Notes: generated from the letters alone by a model not told the origin. Positions 33,445-45,772 are shown, numbered from the stretch's first letter. The stretch is 64,000 bases of DNA from Allomyces arbusculus (GCA_027604705.1 JADHYV010000052.1:62001-126000), one strand, 5' to 3'. Made by a program: numbers and translations.

Positions 33445-35346
33445 CTATGCGGCCACCGCCATATTCCACCACGACGTCGCACACTGCCCCTCCCGCGCGG
33501 TCGGCTCCTTCCACTCATCGTCTGCCGACTCCCTGCGCACCGGCGCCATCGGCACGCCCACATGCGCGGGCAACCCAAGCGCCGCCACCGTCTTCGGCGT
33601 GATCGTGTAGCCGAGCGCGTGCAGCATCCGCACCACCCCGGGGCCCAGCGGGGAGACATTGTTTTTGACAAACAGGTCGGCCATCGTATGGTTGCCCGTG
33701 GCTGCGGCAGCCGCGGAACCAGAGGGTGGGGGTAGGTTCTTGATTGCAATACTGTAGAGCGTGGCCCCCTTTTGCGTGACCGGGCGCAGGATAAAGTTGC
33801 CCGTCGCGTCGGCGGCAACGTGCGTCAGGGACGAACCGAGCGCGTAGGTCGTGGGCGTGTACAGCGCGACGAAGTTCGGGCTCGCCGATGCGGCGGGAGC
33901 GGCGGTGCTGTTGCTGGTCTCCGCACGCTTGCGCAGGAACGCGTTCGTCCCGCCGTTAGTGCTATCGCTCGCCCCGCCGTCACCGGAACTCACCTGCGCG
34001 CCGCCCGCGGCGGGCGCCGAGCCCCCACCACCACCGCCCGAGTCCGATGCAGTGGTCGCGTTGACGACCGACGGGACCAGGTCCGGGAACACGAACGCGA
34101 TCCCGCCAGGGGTCGTGGTCGCGCGGTACAAGTCCTGCGCGAACGGGCCAACCTGCGACGCCAGGAACTTGGTGTAGAAATCGGTCGCGGGCAGGGCGCG
34201 CAATTTCCCTGAGGCCTTGTCGGTGACGGCGCACGTCTGCATCAGGTAGGCGTAGACGCGCAGCGGCATTTGCGAGACGGTGTTGAACAGGAACTTGTCA
34301 AAGATGGCGTGCGGCAGGAACCCCGCGAATTGTTGCGGGGTCGAGGATGTGGCAGCGGCGGCAACGAGCGGGTGCGGGGACAGGAATTGCGTGGTGGGCG
34401 TATCGAGGCTGTAGTCTTGCGCGTAGGCGTTCCACGACGAGGAGAGGCCCATGCCGTGCAGAAGCTCGTGCACGACGAGGTAGAGCGCGTCGGTTTGGTC
34501 CGAGCCGATGGGTTGGTCGCCCTGTTGAACGCAAAATGAGCAATTTGGGTGAGCCTCTCAATCTATCGCTGCCGAAATTGCCTCGGATCGCAAGCGTACC
34601 TCAAACCACAAATTCGCATCCGCATTCAGCTGCGCCGTAATATCCGATTCGCCCCACTGCAACGGCGACACGACCAACTGCTTGGCGAGCGCCTGCGGGT
34701 ACGTGTACACCGGGTCGACTCCGACCAGACCATACAAATTCCACTGCGAGCTCGGGTACGCCGACCCGAGCGCGTCGCGTAACCGGTCCGAACACTTCTT
34801 GTTATTCGTCGACGCTGATGGCGGCGCCGTGCTCTTCTTGTCCGACACCGTGCTGTTGACCAGCGCTGAGTCGGTCCCGTTCAGCGCCGAACCCGCGAGC
34901 AACGGTACCGCCGCGTCGTTACAGAAGGACCGGTAGACGGCGTTCACTGTGACGGCTTGCGTCAGATTGAGCAGGTTCGAGTAAATGGCGCCGGCGGTCT
35001 TCAAAGTCGCGGCCATAGCCGAGCACCGCGCGGCAGGGACGGCGGCCGTGCACGACAGCGCGAATTGGAACATGCCCGCGACAATCGGCGGTTGCGACGT
35101 GATCGTATCGGTCGCAAGTTTCTTGTTGCTCGTCGTCGTCTTAACGGTCGCGGGCTGGTAGCTGACGGGGTGCGCCGGGTCCCAGACGGCATCGTAGCGC
35201 AGCGCCGGTTCGTGTGGCGCGATGACGACGGCGGCGTGCATCGCGGCGGCGGCGAGGAGCAGGACTGTCACGGAGTGGAAGAACATGGTGGCAGCGCTGG
35301 CGGAGCGCCATCGTGGCCGCGCACGGCGTGGTCTTGCGGCAGCCAT
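33445..35346 (-). CDS. Secreted HExxH metallopeptidase-like protein
   Basis: Two exons on the minus strand: 34600-35346 and 33445-34521, phase 0; 607 aa. The start MAAARPRRARPRWRSASAAT leads into a hydrophobic signal sequence (MFFHSVTVLLLAAAAMHAAV). A ~225-residue Cys-containing region then reaches WFE just before the intron. Exon 2 opens GDQPIGSDQTDALYLVVHEL and continues LHGMGLSSSW, giving a zinc-type HELLH motif. At the third metzincin ligand position (HExxHxxGxxH) the residue is Ser, not His, so the third ligand must come from elsewhere or activity is lost. A Gly/Ala/Ser-rich linker (SDSGGGGGGSAPAAGG) separates the catalytic-like part from a C-terminal domain. The family is not firmly recognised; secretion is likely, peptidase activity only possible. 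Confidence 0.65.
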
Positions 35347-35802
35347 GGTTTCGGTCCAGGACACGACAGACTCGGGCGTCCACCGGCACGATTTGCACGG
35401 GAGCGGGTCGCGATCCAGTTGCAGCAAGTATGAGCTTTGATATGTTGGCGTTGGAAGCAATGGTAGCGATGCATGGGTGGCGAGCATCGGATGGCCCATT
35501 GCTGTGCATGTCGTTCGGGGAGGTGCGTCAATTTGGGCCGTCATATCGAACCTCGGGCCGGGCAAGAGCAGCGGCAGTGAAGAACAGTTACACGATTTAC
35601 GGCGACGACACGGCAGCAACACTTCAAGCACTCTCTCGACCGTGGTAACAGCAGCCTTGCTCGCCCGTCACGTCGAATCGCCAGCGGTCGCGACAGTCGA
35701 CTGCTCCTGTCGGTCTTGCCTCACCCCTTCGCGCCGGACGTCGTCGCGACCTGGTCGCGCAATTCCGACCGCAAGTACTTGAGCCCAGCTGCAAGGCGCA
35801 CC

Positions 35803-36967
35803 ATGGCCGCGCCAATAACGACGATCCAGGCCCTCACAAGCCTCGCAATTTCCGGTCCAATCGCGCTCCCTGCCATGGCGACGCCGACGCGTCTGCCAGT
35901 CTTGCCAGTCTTTTGCCAGACGGCGCAATGCCCAACTGGGTACCAATGTGCGTGGGGGCCGGTGTTGTGCACTGTCTCCACCCGAAAATCGATAGTTCTG
36001 GCCGTATTTTAACGTGTCTGTCCCTCGCGATACGCCCCGGGGGCCGCCAGGTGTTCCGACCAACTTGCAGGTCGGATATGAATGCATGCCCAATGCAACC
36101 TGTTCCGGGTGCCAGATGCCGTCGCGGTGGATGCGGTGGACCTGCCCCGATGGCGTATCGGTGGCCGCAACTGTGTGCCGGCAAGAGAGCAACGGAACGT
36201 GTGCAGCCGGTACGTTGGGATTTGCGCGAGCGCGGGTACGCCGCGAGAAGCTGATCTTGGATCGCCTGTTTTGCGTAGTTCAAGTTGACTGTCCTGGATC
36301 GCAAGCCAATGGCAAGTCGGCAGGACCCGCATCGAGCACGGGGGTATCAAGCACGGTGGCGCCGTCCGCTCTGGCGTCCACATGGACCAGACAGTCGACG
36401 ACGAGACCATCGACGGTAACTGTTCCGTCATCGACGACCCCAGCAAGGACAAGCACGCGCTCATTAACTCGTCCGCGCTCGTCCTCTCCTCCGCGTCGGC
36501 CCACGTCAACCACAACCGCGCTGTCAACAACGGTTTTGGCAAGTGCAACTTCCTCCCCTCCCGCAGCTCCCGATCCCGCACCTGCGCCCGCGACATGCGC
36601 ACTCTCATGCTCCCCGTTCGCGTGTACCGCCTCGAGCAACGTGACGATCATGTCGTGCTCGTCGTCCTTTGGCACAATTCTGTCGCGCTACGAACAGTGT
36701 CTGCTTTCGCACGCCGTGTGCGAGCCGCAGGCCGCGGCTGGGGGTACATGCGGGTTCACGCGGCAGGAGCCCGCGATCTTGGACTGTTTGGCCGGAACCG
36801 TCGCAACCAGTCTGCCGGGACCACCAGAGATTGTCACGTCGACCCCGGTGGGTGGGGATGTGGTGGAGAAGAGCGGCGCGGTTGTTGCAGGTCGTCGTGG
36901 AGTGGCCTGGTGGGCGCGTGTGGCAGCGGTGGTGGTTGCGGTTGTGGGGACGGTTGGGATTTGGTGA
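35803..36967 (+). CDS. Cys- and Ser/Thr-rich surface protein, possible GPI anchor
   Basis: The gene probably starts at the ATG at 35803 (MAAPITTIQALTSLAISGPI), reads through a Cys segment (CQTAQCPTGYQCAWGP), is spliced (acceptor near 36069 by the best phase match) into VGYECMPNATCSGCQMPSRW, and then runs in one open frame to 36967. The middle is Thr/Ser/Pro-rich (TRPSTVTVPSSTTPARTSTR), typical of O-glycosylated stalks. A second Cys cluster follows (CALSCSPFACTASSNVT ... CLLSHAVCEPQ). The C-terminus is a short hydrophobic run (ARVAAVVVAVVGTVGIW) with no basic tail, as in GPI-anchor signals. The exact 5' exon border and an optional intron near 36210-36280 are uncertain. A cell-wall or adhesion role is inference. 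The gene diverges from the peptidase-like gene. Confidence 0.55.
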
Positions 36968-37369
36968 GACTGGTGAGGTTGCAGACTGCCGAGCCAGGTG
37001 GATGGAGAGGACGGGACTGGGATAGCACGCTGCCTTGGCGCCGTCGCGACATTATTTCTTGCGCTCAACTTGTGGAAATATCATTGGCATCGTCTCTTTG
37101 CTTGCAGGCTTGCAGCCCTGGGACAAGGCCTGTTTGGACTGACGTGGTGTGCAGGAAGCAGGGGGGTCCCAGCAACACATCAGGTGACAGCAGCTGACGT
37201 TGACAACCGTCCCCACATTGCTTCTTCTGGGAGCGGTGCAGCAGCTTGCGCCAGCCACGACGGGCCGCCAAGCCACAACGACTGGCGAACGTTGCTCACG
37301 GTCGCATCGACCAAACCGCGCCTGCCTCTCCCCGGTCGACCGTCAACTCGATCCGCGCGCCCTTTCACC

Positions 37370-38748
37370 ATGAACTTTGGCAGTACGTGTAACCCACGAC
37401 ATGCCCGCGTCCGCGCTGTCGGGCCACCGTCAGCGCGCTGTCGACCCCCGCGCCGTGCTGCAATGCTCCCCTCGCTGACCTCCTTTTGGCAATTCCTCGC
37501 CCACAGACGTCCCCGAAGACCGCGAGGAGCTCGACATTGCGACCCTCCCCAAGGAGGTCAAGGCTCGCCTCAATGCGCTGCGCAACCTCGAGGTGCGTCT
37601 TCTGCCCGCCCTACTTTTCCGTGGATCGCGTTGCCCGCGATGTGCGGGGACTTGGCCGCTGCGCTCGCGTCATGACGGGCCTCTCTACCCGTCATGGGGG
37701 TCGCCAAGAACGTGGCCGCGACGATGAACGCGCTTGCCGGCATGTCGAGCTCGGCGGGCTATGTGGGTGACGCCAGCACCCCCGCCCGCACCGCACAGCA
37801 CCCGTCCACACCGCACGCATTGGCCGCCGTCTGATTTGAATTCGATTTTAAACCAAGCAATACACTAACGCTCCACTCCTTCCCCACCCATCCAACCAGA
37901 TCGCGCAGGGCAAGATCCACCGCGAGTTCCTCAAGGAACTGACGGAGCTGGAGAAGAAGTACCACGCCAAGTACACGCCGCTCTACGAGAAGCGTGCCGC
38001 CTACGTGACGGGTTCGGCCGAGCCGACCGCCGACGAGACCAAGGTGCCCGAGGGCGTGACCGACTTCACAACGCTTGAGCTCGACGAGGGCCAGGTCGAG
38101 CAGACCGGTCCGGCCACGGGCGTGCCGCACTTCTGGCGCACGGCGCTGCTCAACCACCGCCACATTGCCGAGCTCATCACCGAGCAGGACGAGGAGGCGC
38201 TGGCCGCGCTGCAGGACATCAAGGTCGCCTACCTGAACGACAACCCGGGCTTCTCGCTCGAGTTTGTTTTCGGTGACAACGACTTCTTCACCAACAAGTC
38301 GCTCATCAAGTCGTACTACCTCGCCGAGCCGACTGACGTCACGGACAACGACGAAGAGTACATCTTTGACCGCACCGAGGCGACGCCCATCAACTGGAAG
38401 GACGGCAAGGACCTGACGGTCAAGGTCGAGATCAAGAAGCAGCGGCACAAGGACACGAACAAGACGCGCGTCGTCAAGCGCACCGTGCCTGCCGACACGT
38501 TCTTCAACTTCTTCAAGTCGCAAAAGGTGCCGACCGGCGCCGAGACCGAGGACTTGGACGACGACGAGGCCGAGCTCCTCGAGCAGAAGCTCGAGCTCGA
38601 CTACCAAGTCGGCGAGGAGATCAAGGACAAGATTGTCCCGCAGGCGCTGCGGTGGTTCACGGGCGAGGCCGCCGATGATGACGACGAATTTGGGTTTGAT
38701 GAGTTCGATGAGGACGACTTTGACGAGGATGACGAGGACGACGAGTAA
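37370..38748 (+). CDS. NAP1: Nucleosome assembly protein 1
   Basis: Exons 37370-37382, 37507-37592 and 37900-38748; phases agree; 315 aa as modelled. The diagnostic NAP sequence starts LPKEVKARLNALRNLE, continues FLKELTELEKKYHAKYTPLY (dimerisation helix), then HFWRTALLNH, ITEQDEEAL, LEFVFGDNDFFTNKSLIKSY, NWKDGKDLTVKVEIKKQ, TFFNFFKSQKVP and IKDKIVPQALRWFTGEA. It ends in a strongly acidic tail (FDEFDEDDFDEDDEDDE) that helps bind histones. NAP1 chaperones H2A-H2B between cytosol and nucleus. The N-terminal part before LPKEV is very short compared with yeast and human NAP1. The second intron (307 nt) is unusually long for this window and holds an extra open frame, so the 5' structure may be incomplete. 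Confidence 0.88.
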
Positions 38749-39370
38749 CTCAAGCGTCTCGTCGACGGTGTCGGCGCGCGTACGCGGATTCGTGGTCTTC
38801 CATTCGGTTCGCCCCCGCGCCGCACACGTCGTGTCTCGTTATTTGAGTCGGGTCCATGACGGTCGGTGTTGCGTTTGCGTTTGATTTCCTTTTTGGCAGT
38901 TGGTGTTTCTCCCAGTGTTTCCAATATGACCTCGTGTTCCTGTTTCTCTTGGCCCTCTCGTCTATCGCAAGCATCGTGCCGCCGTCGGCTGGGGCCGCAC
39001 GGAGCGCGCCCCCGTCTCTCTCTCTTCATTTTGGCCTTTTGTGTGCGCGCGAAAACCTCGACTTCCGGTGGCGTTGTTCTCCTCCATGTTGTTTTGTTGT
39101 GTCGCGGTTTCTCGATGCGGGTTCAGGTTGGTCATCGCGCGTCAAGAAAGGCTGGGAAATTCCAACGCCAACAGCAACGTTCTTGGCCGCCTCCTATAAA
39201 AGCCAGGCCCCACCCGCGGCCCTCGTCGAGATCTCCTCTCTCCCCACCAACGATCTCTTATCGCATTCCGCGCTTCACTCGCGCCGCTCCGCACTGATTT
39301 TATCACGGAGAACCCAACTCGACTCTCTCCACCTCGACTCGCTACTCCAATCCAACCAAGACTTGCAACC
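38749..39370. promoter_or_regulatory. Intergenic region with TATA box of the phosphorylase gene
   Basis: This 0.6-kb spacer downstream of NAP1 contains TATAAA at 39195-39200, about 170 bp before the phosphorylase start. No gene is seen. Confidence 0.45.
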
Positions 39371-40515
39371 ATGGGCCTGCACGCCATGACCAACGCCAAC
39401 TTCCCGGTCGATGCCGAGGGCCACACGTACCACGTTGGCGTCAAGCCTGGCGAAGTCGCCAACCGCATCATCACCGTCGGCGACCCGGCGCGCGCGATCC
39501 TGATTGGCAGCTACCTCGACGGCGGCAACGTGATTGATGCGCGCAACTTCAAGAAGTACTTGAACTACGTCTCCAAGGATATTGTCATCAAGACGTCGCC
39601 GCGCCTGTTTACCACCGTTACGGGCCGGTACAAGGGGGTGCCCGTGTCGATTGTCGCGATTGGTACGTTTTTGGCTGGGATTCGCGTTGTCGTGGCTGCT
39701 GCAGCTCACCCACTTCGCGTACGTAGGCATGGGCGTGCCGATGATGGACTTTTTCGTGCGCGAGGTGCGCGCCGTCGTGCAGGGCCCGCTGCACATTATC
39801 CGGTTCGGGTCATGCGGGTCCCTTGGGCGCGCGCGCGCTGGCGACATGATCGTCGCGACCGACTCGATGGCGTGCTCGCGCAACTACAACTACTTCCACA
39901 ACGATGAGGACAAGGACCTCTCGGAGACCGAGTTTGCCGAGCTCATGGTCAAGGGCGAAGGTCCTTACACGGTCTCGACGACGTGCCCGGCCGATGCCGA
40001 GTTGACCGACGCGGTACGTCGTGATTCGCTGTTTCTGCTCTGCAATCGCGTATTGTGGTTGCTGACTTGGCCTAATTCCCCGGAAATAGCTCGTTGCCGC
40101 ACTGCACGCGCACGTCCCGACGGGCGTCGAAGTGCACAAGGGGCTCGACATCACCGCCGACTCGTTCTACTCGTCGCAGGCGCGGCAAGACCCGGCGTTC
40201 CGCGACCAGAACGCGCACCTCTTCACCTACCTGACTGAAGCCTACCCGACGGCCGAGTGCCTGCAAATGGAGTCGTTTGGTCTGCTGCATCTCGCCAAGT
40301 CGGCCCGCCCGCTGCCGTCCGGCTCCAAGTCGATCCGTACGGCCGCCTGCGCCATGGTCTTTGCGCACCGCGTGCAGAACACGTGGGTCGACCCGGCGCT
40401 TGTGGAAGTGCTGCAGGCCAAGGCGTCGTTTGCCATCTTGGACGCGGTGATTGCCGTCGAGATCAACGCCAAGGAACTGCACCCGGAGGAGGGCAGCGTC
40501 TGGGCCAAGAACTAA
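39371..40515 (+). CDS. Uridine phosphorylase (PNP/UDP family)
   Basis: Three exons: 39371-39662, 39727-40013 and 40090-40515; phases agree; 334 aa. Conserved nucleoside phosphorylase sites are ITVGDPARAILIGSYLD near the N-terminus (phosphate-binding GDP), IGMGVPMMDFFVRE, HIIRFGSCGSLGRARAGDMI (phosphate/ribose site) and CLQMESFGLLHLA, where the Glu normally contacts ribose hydroxyls. The enzyme reversibly splits uridine to uracil and ribose-1-phosphate in pyrimidine salvage. Eukaryotic uridine phosphorylases are usually about 310 aa, so the length fits. The 40.0-kb exon border uses a clean GTACGT donor. Purine nucleoside phosphorylase is less likely because FGSCGS is the uridine-type form. Confidence 0.85.
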
Positions 40516-41117
40516 GGACCAAGACGGTCGGGTGGAGAGTGGAGGCTGCTCACCCACCCCCGACCATTGCTTTGGATTTGCTCAATTGATTCACGATCGT
40601 GATGCTCGTGGGCCTGGTCGTGGATGGCCTTGGTGTGTGCTTGTCGCTGCTCGTTCGTGTTTGCTCTGGGTTCCCGCCGGGGACCTTCTCGTCGAATAGA
40701 CGCTCTGTACATTTTGCTTGCGTGTTAGTCATCTTCGTCTCGGTTTTGGAAACCGTGGAAATCGTGAAAGGACAGATAATGGCTGGTCATGATTGGTGAT
40801 CAGCGTTGCATCGACGGGAGACGAATACATTTTTGGCTGAAGATCAACACGATGGCTTCGTGCCTTCGTGCGCTGCATGGCATCTCCCGCCCTCCAACTG
40901 ATCGAAATCGATTCTCGCGCGTGCCGTTGTGCTTCTCGACGTGCTTCAGCAACGCGCATCGTCAAGATTGATCGGCAAGCCGGTCGACGCTGCTGCTAGA
41001 GTCGCTCGCTGCTTGAACGACCCACGATCACAACTCAACAACGTGCAAGTACAAAGTTCTCGCCGACATTGTACCAACCAAACACTCTGACCAACATCCG
41101 CACAACAAGCGACCACG
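40516..41117. other. Intergenic region
   Basis: The 0.6 kb between the phosphorylase and the large membrane protein gene shows no coding or RNA feature. Confidence 0.45.
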
Positions 41118-44100
41118 ATGCGGCTGCTACAGCGCGCGCAGTCGCTCTACTTCGAGCTGGCCTACTCGCTCACGGCCGAAAACCACCTGCTCGACCGGCT
41201 CGAGAGTTTCTCCACCATTCTCGAGTTTTTCCAGATCGCAGCCTTCATCTTCTCGCCGCACTACACGGCCTGGAACGCGACCGATTTCCAAAATGGCCTG
41301 CAGATTGCGCTATTGTCGCTCGACCAAGTCGGATTCGACTACTTTTACGACGTGGCGATACTCGCCATGTTGCTCGCGTTCATCTCGCTCGTCGTGCAAA
41401 TCTCGCGCAAGGGCGGGATCACACAGTTCCGTATCCTGCAACTCGCCCGGTTCCTCGTTGGCGTGCTCGGATCGTTCATGTTTATGCCTATTGTCGAGAA
41501 CGGGATCCACGCGACTTACGCTTACTTTGTGGACGGCGACACGACACGCACGCTCACGATGCTGCTCGTGCTCGACACGACGATTGTTGTGGGCCTATTG
41601 GTGCCGACATTTGCGATGGCGTACTTGCAAGGGCCTGACTACCACCGGCTCACGGCATTCTCGCACCCGTCGTCGCGACAACATGTGCTCCTGCTCGGCA
41701 GTAAAGTTATCATGTCCGTCGCCTACGGGCTCGCGCCGACCGACGTCTTCCCGTTCGTCCTCCTCGCGTGCCTCCTCGGACACTTGGTCGTCTCGCTCTA
41801 CCTCCCGCCGTACTTTTCGCTCGTCTCGAACCTCATCTGGGCGGGACAACAAACCGCGCTGATCTTCGGCGCCCTGTGCCTGTCCGTCCTCGCGCACGTA
41901 TCCTCACTCGCGGGCACTGGGGACGACCCGTCCCCACTCTTCTGGATCGCGACCATCGGCATGATCCCGGCCGGCGCACTCGGCGGCGCCGTGTTCTTTG
42001 TCCGGTCCCGGTCGCTCCTCTCGGGCCTGTCCGTATGGACCGCGGCCACCGCGTGGATGCGGCGCGGTCTGCGCCGGATCTTGCGCCGCGGGCCACCGGT
42101 GCCGCGACGCGCGAGTTCCTCGTCAGCGGCGAAACCCGCCTTGCCCGAGCCGTCAGACGTGCCCCCGTTTTCGATGCTCGCGCACCGCACGCACGCAGCG
42201 TCGCTGCTGCACCGGTGCAAGTACCCGCTGGACGTGGTGTTTGCGGCGAATACGCTCTATGTCACGTTTGGCGAAGCGGCAGCGGCGTATATCTTGGAGT
42301 TGTTGGCGCGCGGGACGAAGAAGTGGCCCGAGTCGGAAGTGCTGGCGGGGACGTGGATTGCGCTGGCGGCGGCGCTGGGCGACCATTCCGTGCAGCAGAA
42401 GACATACATCCAAGGTCTGATCAGGAAGACGGTGGCGAAGCGGATTACGGCGTTGGATACGCGGTTTGGGTTTTATTCGATTATCAAGGCAAGGACGTGC
42501 GGGACGTGTGGGGAGGGATGGGTGGATTTGCGACTAACCCGCAGGTGGAGGTAGAACTTCGAGATTTCCGTGTTTCGGCAGCAGGGCGAAGACACGCGGC
42601 GGCTCGATGTGCTCGATATTATTCGCTACGTACGTTCTCTCCTTCCCCTCCACCCGTTCCCCGCTCCACGCACTCATCTGTTGTTGTTCGTCGTCCTGCA
42701 GCACTACAACTACACTGAGGCCATGAAACACTACCTCGCCGTGCTCAAGTGGTCGCGGCAATTCTGGAAAGTGTGTTCGCAGGACCGTGTCGCCGTCGAC
42801 ACCCTCGGATTTATTGCCGACCAGATGCAGGACCACCAGACGGCGGCGCTGCACCACTACCGCGCGCTACTCGAGCGGTTCCCGTCGTCCGTTGCAATCC
42901 TGCGGTCATATGCGGCATTCATCATGGACTGCGTCAACAACGAGCAACTCGGCGAGGAAATCCTCGAATTTGCTGAGCGGCTCGAAGAGGACCGGGTCAC
43001 GTCCGTTGCCCCCGCGGCGGCAGTGCGTGCGCCCGCTGCGAAAGCGGCAGCGACGGCGGGGACGACGGAGTCGCCGGTGGACGATGCGCGCAGCGAGCAC
43101 TCGGCGTCGCGGTACTCGTCAGCCAAGTCGTCGGACGTGATGAGTTCAATTAATGCGCAGTCGATCTTTGACGTCGCCTCGCTCGACGAGCAGCGGAACC
43201 ATGTCGCCATGACCACACTGACGGCCATGCGCACGGCGATTCGGTACTCGCTCGTCGTGCTCGTCGTCTTGGGGATGTTGCTGTACCCGCTCGGGACGGG
43301 GTTCGTCTCGACGATCGCGTCGTCGTCGCAGACGATCTTTGATTCGGGCACGTTGCGGCGGTACATGAATGCCGGCGCGCAGGCGCTGCGCAACCTGCAT
43401 GTGGGGGCCGCGTCGACGACGAATGCAACAACGATTGCCGCGCTGCAAGCGCCCGTGTTGACGGCGGCCAAGACGGTTTATTCGTCCTTGAATACGGTGT
43501 TTTACCAGACGACGCACACGCTCGACGACCAGCTTGTGCAGTACCTGACCACGGCCACGACCTTGACCGACAAGGCGTTTGCGAGTATCTCAACCAAACT
43601 CTCGCCGCTTTCCTTCATGGAGTTCTTTTACCTGGCCCTCTACTGGGGCGGGCTCATTGCGCCCACGACCGTCGCGACCGACACGACTGTGGTCTGGGGG
43701 GTCGTCAATTCGCAGCCCAATTCGTTTTTTGACCTGATCCAAGGGGTTGTCTCGGCGTACCAGAGCAACTATGAGTCGAATGTGCGGTTGCGGGCCAACG
43801 CGCTGCAAATTGCCGCACTGCTTGCGACACTCGTCCCGCTGCTCGTGTTTGTCCTATTTTTCATTCCGAAATGGCTCCGACTACGCCGCGAACTCGAGGC
43901 CACGACGAGCCTGTTTGCGCGAATTCCGCGCAAAGTCGCGGGCATCCTGGCCACCGACATGAAGGAGCGCATTCAGTCGAAACTCGAGTCCGAAGGTATG
44001 ATTGATGTCGGCGGCGCGCGGACCGGGGGCCGGTTGGGGGGCACCACGGGAGCTGGCGTCGGCGAGTCGGACCACGACTTGGACGAGCGCGCGGGCATGT

Positions 44101-45482
44101 CCGGCAAGGACAGTCGCGCTCACCAGACCTTGGCGATGCGTGTGTTACTCGTCTATCTCGGCGCGTTCTTGCTCGCGCTGATCGTCGTGATCGCGTTCAC
44201 CATGTGTCTCGTGCAGCCCATCTGGATGATGTTTGAGCGTGGGTCGCTCGTGAATTACAGTGGGATGCGGCTCTCGATCGTGTTGCGCATCCAGTACGAG
44301 ACGCTCGAACTCACGCGCTTACCAGCGGGCGATCCGGGGCGAGATGTCTGGAAGGCCGCGCTCACGGAGCACTTGGCATTGCTTGGGTCCGTGCACAGCA
44401 GCGTGCTCTACGGCAACGCCGCGCTCGGTCTGCCGCGCACCGTCGGCCTCGTCCCGGGCGCCGACGCGGCCACCTTCGCGCCCTCGTGCTCGCTCGGCAT
44501 TCCGTGCCTGTCGCTCGACGAGGCCATCACGTTCCTGACGACGCGCGTGCGCTTAATCATGCAGAACCCGAGCGGCGCGACGTGGCTGGACTTGGCGCAG
44601 ATTGCCGAGATTGCGAGACTCGATGGAAATTTCGCGACGCGGGCATCGACGGTGCGGACGGCGTTCATGAGCATGAACGAGAACGCGATCAATGCGTACC
44701 AGACGGCCGCGACCGCGATTTTCGCGAGTATGTTCCCGCTGTCGCTGATCGTGACCTATTTCTTGATCATGACGGCGAGATCTGTGCGCGACCGGATTCG
44801 GCGGACGCGGTACGCAATTCCCGTTGTTGTGATTGCCGGTTTTACGCACATAGATGTTCTGACCTCTCCGGCTTGCTTACCTAGAAATATTCTCTTCCAG
44901 CTCCCGACCGACACGATCGAGACCGTCCCGGCAATCCGCGACTACCTCTATCATGGCAAGATCGAGGCCACGGTCCCGCCGCGGTCCTCTTCCAAGGAAA
45001 CGGGCGCCAAATCCCCCGCCCCCGCCGCCGCTGGCGGTCTTGTGCCGCTCGACGACTACGACCCCTGCACCGACAAGCGCCGCGGCGATCTGGAAGTCGG
45101 TGGCGGCACCGGAATCGCGCGCCGCGTCAGTTTCAAGGTGCGCGCGCCGGACGAGCCCGCACCGGCGATCGTTCTTGACGGCACGAGCGATGAAGAAGGT
45201 GGTGCCGGGATCGTCGTGCAGCGGCGGCGGAGTAGCTTGACGGACCCGGGTGGGCGGCGCGCGTCGGTCGGGTCGGCGAGTATCGCGGAGGCGAGTGGCA
45301 CGCGGTCGCGGAGTTCGTGGTCGAGCGGGTCGTTGGGAGAGGGGCGTATGTCGATGGGGTCGATCGGCGAGAGTGAGCCGATGGTGTTGGGGGACGCAGG
45401 GGAGGAGAGGGATTGGCCGAGCGCGGGCAGTTTGGGGCCGCCAATGCAGGCGTCCGGCGAGGATGTCAGTGTGGGCCAGTAG
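41118..45482 (+). CDS. TmcB/TmcC-like large multi-pass membrane protein
   Basis: Exons 41118-42488, 42555-42629 and 42702-45482; 1408 aa. The first intron is a GC-AG intron (AAG|GCAAGG). The N-terminal ~320 residues contain about eight hydrophobic helices (ILEFFQIAAFIFSPHY, VAILAMLLAFISLVVQI, MLLVLDTTIVVGLLVPTFAM, VFPFVLLACLLGHLVV). A cytoplasmic region then carries TPR-like repeats with the TmcB/C signature (HYNYTEAMKHYLAVLKWSRQ, HYRALLERFPSSVAILRSYA, AFIMDCVNNEQLGEEILEFA). Two further large loops flanked by helices (SLVVLVVLGMLLYPLGTGFV, IAALLATLVPLLVFVLFFIP, VYLGAFLLALIVVIAFTMCL, FASMFPLSLIVTYFLIM) follow, and a Ser/Gly-rich cytoplasmic tail. In Dictyostelium such proteins affect cell fusion and development; sensing or ligand transport is only inference. 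No cyclase, kinase or PAS domain is visible. An in-frame intron near 44838-44900 cannot be excluded. Confidence 0.75.
42489..42554 (+). other. GC-AG intron
   Basis: This 66-nt intron starts AAG|GCAAGG and ends GGTAG|AAC. It is the only junction that links ...FYSIIK to NFEISVFRQQGED in frame (phase 0 on both sides). No in-phase GT donor was found nearby. Confidence 0.7.
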
Positions 45483-45772
45483 TGCGTGTGCGGAGGAGGG
45501 ACTGAGGTTGAGTGAGACTGTGGTGGATGGGGAGGCACTTGTATTTAGGCCAATCGTTACTGGGCGGTTTAGGATCAAACAACGCTCGCGATGTGGTGCT
45601 TGTTGTCGGCAGCTTGGGTGGGTCCTTCCCAGCAGTGCTCCCAGCACGCGCGACAGTTCGCGATCCCAGCACTGCAACTCACGCTCTCCCCATCCTCTCC
45701 CCCCACGACCGGCAAGCACCGTGGATCACCCCACGGCGACTCGCTGCATCGCTCCGCGCTGCCGCACCGAGC
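45483..45772. other. Short intergenic region
   Basis: The 290 bp between the TmcB/C-like gene and the MATH-BTB gene, both on the plus strand, must contain the terminator of the first and promoter of the second. No TATA box is evident. Confidence 0.4.
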
